Translations under genes and position numbers: made by a program
Shown: positions 59,377 through 64,000 of the stretch, piece after piece
How positions within the stretch are numbered: position 1 is the stretch's first letter
Layout: every line of letters starts with the position of its first letter
The notes under the pieces: generated by a model
Database searches by the model: none
Told to the model about the DNA's origin: nothing
The model's input: only the letters and a program-made list of their open reading frames with translations
DNA from: 'Nostoc azollae' 0708
GTDB lineage: Bacteria > Cyanobacteriota > Cyanobacteriia > Cyanobacteriales > Nostocaceae
DNA length: 64,000 nt
Assembly: GCF_000196515.1 (NCBI RefSeq)
Contig: NC_014248.1
Span: 3,972,001 to 4,036,000 of the forward strand
Direction of reading: 5' to 3'

Positions 59377-59823
59377 CTATATTAATTGACGCTCCAGGCT
59401 TGCTTCCATTGTACTAGTTAAAAAATGACCAGCTAAAATACCGCTAGTAAGGTAGTAGTTATCGTCAGAAACCTGATGTAAGGTTTCAAAACCGCTACGA
59501 CGTTCGCGATCACCTAGTACCCAGTAACGCTGCACAATAGTATCTGGACAAATCCAGCCTTCACCTTCTATTTGCCCTAAGATATTGTGTTGCAACAGAA
59601 AAGTATATTGGCGATCGCCGTCATGGAGTCTACCTTTATATTGACAAGATATTTCCGAGCGATCACTACCAGGAAATACCAACCTTGTTGCCATAGAAAA
59701 CCAGTCATCACGATTCCAAACCACCAAAGTCATTCCTTTAAAGCTGATCGGCATACTATCGCGTTCCAGCCAACTTCCTTGCATAATCCAGCGTCCTGGT
59801 TCTAACAAAAAACTGTGAGCCAC
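59377..59823 (-). CDS. Conserved hypothetical protein, beta-rich (calycin-like?)
   Basis: 148 aa. It starts MAHSFLLEPGRWIMQGSWLE and is rich in short Trp/Tyr-containing strands (MTLVVWNRDDWFSMAT, DTIVQRYWVLGDRERRSGFE, NYYLTSGILAGHFLTST). This resembles small lipocalin/calycin-type cyanobacterial proteins but I recognise no specific family. No signal peptide. Codon use and length are normal, and the frame is intact. It stands alone between the kinase and anmK. Confidence 0.7.
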   Translation of the reverse strand: MAHSFLLEPGRWIMQGSWLERDSMPISFKGMTLVVWNRDDWFSMATRLVFPGSDRSEISCQYKGRLHDGDRQYTFLLQHNILGQIEGEGWICPDTIVQRYWVLGDRERRSGFETLHQVSDDNYYLTSGILAGHFLTSTMEASLERQLI

Positions 59824-59990
59824 CTTGTAAATTCCTTTGAGTTTTTAAACACAGCAATAATTACTAGGAGGTCAGGAGTATGGCTAAAGACACGCTGCGG
59901 TATCAGTATTTCAGTATTTCAGCATTTCGTTATCTCAGTATTTCACAAGTAGGAAAAAATTCTTACCTTTCACCTGTTACCTGTCAAATG

Positions 59991-61181
59991 TCACTTATTA
60001 CCTGTCACCTGATGCACTTCTCCCAACAGCATTTCTTGATTTCCTCCAGTTGCAGTAGGGAGATTGCCAGGAATACCTAACTGTCGCCAGTAGGCCAGGA
60101 TTGCGAAGGCGATCGCTTCTTTAAATGTCGCACTCAAACCGACTTCATCTGTAGTTAAAACTGGCACTACTGCCAATAATGATTCTAACCGATGTTTTAA
60201 GTATAGATTCTGACTACCACCCCCACATAATAATACCCGTTCTGGCATTTTTCGTAAATAAGTATGATAACTGTGGACTATAGAAGCCGCTGTTAGTTCT
60301 GTAAGTGTTGCCAGCACATCTGCGGGGCTAAGTTGATAGATTTGTGCATCTTCTAAACAATCATGTAGATAACTAACACCAAATAACTCACGCCCTGTTG
60401 ATTTAGGCGGTGGTAAATGGAAATAATCTTGATTCAGCCATTCTTCTACCAAGGTATGGCAAGGAGTACCACTAGCAGCCCAACTGCCGTTTTCATCGTA
60501 ACTTTTAGCCCCATTGGTAAAATGCTGCACTGCCAAATCCAACAGACTATTTCCAGGGCCAGTGTCCCAACTGCGAATTTGGGAAAGCCAGTCATGATTT
60601 CGGGGTGGTAAATACGCAACATTAGCAATACCACCTATATTTTGAACACATCTGCTTTCCTGGGGATGACTGAGCAAAAAAGCATCTACTCTAGGAACTA
60701 GTGGCGCTCCGTGACCACCAGCAGCGATATCAGCTACACGGAAATTACTGACCGTAGTGATATCTGTCAAGTGAGCAATAACCGCCCCTCGACCAAGTTG
60801 TAGACTGTAACCGAGTGATTGGGGACTGGGTAAAATATTTCCTGAGCCGTAAAAACCTGGTGGTCTATGAAAAACGGTTTGACCGTGGGAACCAATTAAA
60901 GTCGCTGGTGGATGACCGATTTGAATATTTTGGGCTGCTTGGGCAAAAACAATGGCGATCGCATCATCTACTGCTGCTAATTCTGCCATTGATATCGCCT
61001 CACCAGCACAAATGCCTAAAATGCGCGATCGCAGTTCCGTCGGATAAGGGTAAGTTTCCCCTGCTAATAATTCAACTTTTATATCTAAATCTGTACCGAT
61101 AATATCTACTAAGACAGCATCTATACCATCCACCGATGTGCCACTCATCAATCCTATAACGCCATTTTGTTGCATATACAA
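59991..61181 (-). CDS. anmK: Anhydro-N-acetylmuramic acid kinase
   Basis: 396 aa. The N terminus has [18 protein letters not shown], the AnmK signature, followed by [15 protein letters not shown], the sugar/ATP region [31 protein letters not shown] and [17 protein letters not shown]. It converts 1,6-anhydroMurNAc from peptidoglycan recycling to MurNAc-6-phosphate with ATP. The second ATG (61175, MQQNGVIG) is an equally good start. All motifs are intact. The C-terminal end runs into a 'acctgtcacctg' repeat-type sequence. Confidence 0.93.
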   Translation of the reverse strand: MYMQQNGVIGLMSGTSVDGIDAVLVDIIGTDLDIKVELLAGETYPYPTELRSRILGICAGEAISMAELAAVDDAIAIVFAQAAQNIQIGHPPATLIGSHGQTVFHRPPGFYGSGNILPSPQSLGYSLQLGRGAVIAHLTDITTVSNFRVADIAAGGHGAPLVPRVDAFLLSHPQESRCVQNIGGIANVAYLPPRNHDWLSQIRSWDTGPGNSLLDLAVQHFTNGAKSYDENGSWAASGTPCHTLVEEWLNQDYFHLPPPKSTGRELFGVSYLHDCLEDAQIYQLSPADVLATLTELTAASIVHSYHTYLRKMPERVLLCGGGSQNLYLKHRLESLLAVVPVLTTDEVGLSATFKEAIAFAILAYWRQLGIPGNLPTATGGNQEMLLGEVHQVTGNK

Positions 61182-61252
61182 AGATTTTAGTGTGATTTCA
61201 ACAGGTAGTTTAACTCAAATGTTACTCAAATTAACATCAAAAGAGGCCACTT

Positions 61253-62359
61253 TTAATTCTTAAACACTGATTTTTTTTCAGTGGCAATAATGTGGAAATC
61301 TATGTTCTTGAGCAATCTCACCAATTGTTGAGTTAGAGAATCTTTAAAAAGAAGTTTCCAGCGAGAATGTTGACTTTCGCCAATCACGATTTGAGTAATA
61401 TGATATTTTTATTTTTGAGCAACTTCCGCAAATGCTTAAGTAATATTACTGAGGTCTACCAAAATAAAAGTCCCTGTAAATTCTTGACATAATTTTTCAC
61501 AAGTATGAACGTGCAAACTTTCTTCCTGAGTGAGAAACCGATCAGGACTAGCGACAAACAAAACATACAAAGGAGCATTTATGTAGCCAGCCAACCTAGC
61601 AACCCGGCGTAAAAGTTGCATCGAATTAGGGTTAAGTAGATATGCACACTAAAACTCGTTCTTGAATACTATAAAATTGGCCTTGAGGTGCAGCAGCAAT
61701 TGGATCTTCTTCCAGATTATCTCCCACTTCCCGTAAAGCCAACTCTCTCAAAGCGATTAAGTTACGGTTTTGAAAGAAGTTATCTAAAGCCTCTTGGATA
61801 TTTTGGGGTGCATATATTTTTCCTTCCAGTAATCTTTACTTGGAGAGTATCCGGTGTGATATCTACTAATATCACCTCATTAGTAGCTTCCAGAATGCGG
61901 TCAGGAATTCGCTCACGCAGAACTACACCTGTAATTCTAGCTACTAAATCATTCAGACTTTCCAAATGTTGAACATTCATGCTGGAGTAAACATAAATAC
62001 CCGCATACGAAATGATTTCTACATCTTCATGAGGTTTTGCTCGTAGACAACCAGAAACATTAGTATGAGCAAGTTCATCAATTAAAACAAATTGGGGCAA
62101 TCGCTCAATCACTGCTTCCGTATTCATGTCCGGTAACATTACATCCCCATGAGTCCATAACTGTGGCGGTATCACCTCTAAACCCTCAGCTTTTTCAGCG
62201 GTTTCCTTCCCTCCGTAAGTTTCCAACAATCCTATAACAATATCAATCCCTTCCTGTTGGAGTGCGTAGCCTTCTTCTAACATTTTGTAGGTCTTACCCA
62301 CCCCAGAAGCCATACCAATCAATAAATATTTTGTGTTTTCCCCTTCTTTGTGAATACAT
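61253..62359 (-). pseudogene. kdpD: kdpD (truncated cyanobacterial type), broken
   Basis: ATG 62359 begins MYSQRRGKHKIFI. An exact 4-bp tandem duplication (CAAT at 62316-62319 and 62320-62323 on the plus strand) shifts the frame; the correct reading resumes IGMASGVGKTYKMLEEGYA with the Walker-like loop. Then come LIDELAHTNVSG and SSMNVQHLESLNDLVARIT. A further frameshift follows LQVK, with the next frame giving IYAPQNIQEALDNFFQ and QERVLVCIST, another frameshift, then MQLLRRVARLAGYINAPLYV and stops near 61436 and downstream. Cyanobacterial KdpD often has only these N-terminal domains, but here the coding sequence is dead. Confidence 0.85.
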
Positions 62360-62454
62360 ATAGGATTCCTATTTAATTTGATTTGATAATAATCTCACTT
62401 TTTCCCGTTGCTCCCGGAGCAGAGGGGAAAAATTTCATGCCCAATGCCCAATGA

Positions 62455-63054
62455 TTAATCTTGATTACGGTTAAACTCCTGCAAATCAAGAGCATAATTT
62501 AACCGCAAAACATTGACACCTGGTTCACCAAAAATTCCTAAAAATCTGCCATCTGTATACTTATTAATGAGAGGAATTATTTCATCCTCTTTTATCCCTC
62601 TTGCCTGTGTAACCCTTGCTAACTGCTGTCGTGTAGCTTTCAAAGAAATATGAGGATCTAAACCTGATCCAGAAGTGTAAATTAAATCAGGTGATGGCTG
62701 AATACTTTCATCCTGAAATTCAGTAGCTTCCTCAATAATTCTAGTAGTTAGCTCTGGATTACTAGCAGCAAGATTACTTCCTCCAGATATACCTGTAGGC
62801 TTGGCTTTTCTTCCCTGACTATATTTCACCACACTGGGACGACTATGAAAATATTTATCTGATGTAAAAATTTGACCAATCAAAGACGAACCTATTGGTT
62901 GAGCTTCTATATTTAAAATAATGCTGCCATTTGCGGAAGTTGGGAAAGCAAACTGACCAAATGCCAGAATAGCCAGAGGATAGATTATTGCTGTTAATAA
63001 CCAAAGTAATAAAGTCACACGAATCGCTCGGATAGCTTCTGGAATAAACATCAT
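62455..63054 (-). CDS. kdpC: Potassium-transporting ATPase subunit C
   Basis: 199 aa. One N-terminal transmembrane helix (VTLLLWLLTAIIYPLAILAFG) and the KdpC signature IGQIFTSDKYFHSRPSVVKY, then GISGGSNLAASNPEL and YTSGSGLDPHISLKATRQQL. KdpC assists the KdpA-KdpB potassium pump at the membrane. Intact. It lies after kdpB in the same direction, but a 200-bp heptamer array separates them. The kdpG gene sometimes found between them in cyanobacteria is absent. MFIPEAIRA (second Met) is an alternative start. Confidence 0.92.
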   Translation of the reverse strand: MMFIPEAIRAIRVTLLLWLLTAIIYPLAILAFGQFAFPTSANGSIILNIEAQPIGSSLIGQIFTSDKYFHSRPSVVKYSQGRKAKPTGISGGSNLAASNPELTTRIIEEATEFQDESIQPSPDLIYTSGSGLDPHISLKATRQQLARVTQARGIKEDEIIPLINKYTDGRFLGIFGEPGVNVLRLNYALDLQEFNRNQD

Positions 63055-63065
63055 AATTTAATTAT

Positions 63066-63261
63066 GGTAATTGGTAATTGGTAATTGGTAATTGGTAATT
63101 GGTAATTGGTAATTGGTAATTGGTAATTGGTAATTGGTAATTGGTAATTGGTAATTGGTAATTGGTAATTGGTAATTGGTAATTGGTAATTGGTAATTGG
63201 TAATTGGTAATTAGTAATTCGTGATTGGTGATTGGTGATTGGTGATTGGTGATTGGTAATA
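63066..63261. repeat. Heptanucleotide tandem array (GGTAATT, 28 units)
   Basis: Twenty-one consecutive perfect GGTAATT units (63066-63212) are followed by AGTAATT, CGTGATT, four GGTGATT and GGTAATA, all in register: 28 units over 196 bp. It lies between kdpB and kdpC. The same class as the GTCAGTT array near obg. Confidence 0.97.
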
Positions 63262-63370
63262 AAATAGTTATTTTACTCCTGGAAAACCTTAAATTCTAGA
63301 CATACTGATATGGCTTGCGCCACCCTACGCTATCAGAAAATTTTCCCTGCTCCCTACACCCTATTCTTAA

Positions 63371-64000
63371 TTAAGCTAAACCTGCAAATGTAATCAACAT
63401 ATCTATGAATTTAATGGCAATAAATGGAACAATCACCCCACCCAAGCCATAAATAAGAATATTGCGTTGCAGAAGTTGATTAGCAGTCCAGGGTCGAAAT
63501 TTTACACCCTTCAAAGCTAAAGGGATTAAAGCTGGAATAATTAAAGCATTATAAATCAGTGCTGACAGTATCGCAGAGTTAACACTGGTTAATTTCATAA
63601 TATTTAAGCTGTTGAGATTAGCAGCAGCAAAAATCACCGGGATAATGGCAAAATACTTAGCTATATCATTGGCGATGGAGAATATGGTCAATGCTCCACG
63701 AGTAATGAGCAATTGTTTACCAATGCTGACAATATCAACTAGTTTTGTGGGATCAGAATCCAAATCCACCATATTAGCAGCTTCTTTAGCGGATTTAGTG
63801 CCTGTATTCATGGCTATTCCTACATCAGCCTGCGCTAAAGCGAGTGCATCATTAGTGCCGTCTCCGGTCATCGCCACCACTTTGCCTTCTGCTTGTTCCC
63901 GTTGAATAATGCTGACTTTATCTTCTGGTGTGGCTTTGGCTATGAATTCATCTACTCCAGCTTCTTTAGCAATGACAGAAGCCGTGATGCGATTGTCTCC
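63371..64000 (-). CDS. kdpB: Potassium-transporting P-type ATPase subunit B, C-terminal part
   Basis: The frame is open from the right window edge to the stop at 63371, so only the C-terminal ~209 residues are visible. [37 protein letters not shown] and [20 protein letters not shown] form the P-type hinge region, and [20 protein letters not shown] is diagnostic of KdpB. The last ~110 residues hold the final transmembrane helices. It drives ATP-powered K+ uptake with KdpA and KdpC. The gene continues beyond 64000; no lesion is seen in the visible part. Confidence 0.92.
   Translation of the reverse strand, partial: GDNRITASVIAKEAGVDEFIAKATPEDKVSIIQREQAEGKVVAMTGDGTNDALALAQADVGIAMNTGTKSAKEAANMVDLDSDPTKLVDIVSIGKQLLITRGALTIFSIANDIAKYFAIIPVIFAAANLNSLNIMKLTSVNSAILSALIYNALIIPALIPLALKGVKFRPWTANQLLQRNILIYGLGGVIVPFIAIKFIDMLITFAGLA

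Noticed and set aside
59880-60080. 66-aa plus-strand ORF beside anmK
   Set aside because: Made of 'tatttcagtatttcagcatttc' and 'acctgtcacctg' repeats and antisense to the anmK end.
63066-63261. CRISPR array
   Set aside because: Unit is 7 bp with no spacers.

Overview
The window comes from a heterocyst-forming filamentous cyanobacterium (Nostoc/Anabaena group). The evidence is a heterocyst glycolipid (HGL) gene island whose order matches that known from Anabaena sp. PCC 7120, an nblA phycobilisome-degradation gene, heptanucleotide tandem repeats typical of these genomes, cyanobacterial-type glgB, gshA-like, kdp and ABC1-kinase genes, and AT-rich DNA with GCGATCGC (HIP1) octamers. The density of broken genes and IS remnants, next to intact core genes, is unusual. 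It resembles the eroding genome of an obligate plant symbiont such as 'Nostoc azollae' (inference, to be tested by alignment).

Layout. 1-17.2 kb: part of the HGL island. A polyketide synthase pair (hglE and a KR-DH protein) runs leftward and leaves the window. Rightward run hgdB, hgdC, hgdA, a GT2 glycosyltransferase, a DUF2141 secreted protein, a second GT2 and hglT. Together these make the polyketide-derived long-chain alcohol, glycosylate it and export it to the heterocyst laminated layer. 17.2-19.4 kb: decayed DNA with a transposase remnant, a receiver-domain remnant and orphan terminators. 19.4-22.7 kb: a polyamine-type ABC transporter (potA, potD, potB, with no potC visible). 22.8-25.5 kb: intact PBP2 and a VanY-type carboxypeptidase.

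25.7-38.3 kb: a strongly eroded zone. It holds a broken AEC-family transporter with an exact 83-bp tandem duplication, a dead AIPR-type phage-defence gene split by an IS630 element, remnants of a DNA methyltransferase and a type III-like restriction subunit, an IS5 element with a TTA target duplication, an ISKra4 remnant carrying a 165-bp MITE, a broken sugar-cation symporter, a broken DUF3037 gene, a broken glycerophosphodiesterase and a damaged VWA gene. A phosphoribosyltransferase and a chromate transporter remain intact inside it.

38.5-60 kb: mostly housekeeping. ligA (flanked by direct repeats), obg, a glutamate-cysteine ligase-like gene, ftsI with an ftsL-like gene, a lipoprotein, a GST, glgB, an ABC1 kinase, a PP2C phosphatase, nblA with an overlapping upstream ORF, and a Ser/Thr kinase. 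Dead allA-like, Mo-nitrogenase-C-like and Uma2 genes are interspersed. 60-64 kb: anmK, then a leftward kdp locus in which kdpB (cut by the window edge) and kdpC are open but kdpD is broken several times.

All functional calls come from reading motifs and gene order by eye. No database search was run.
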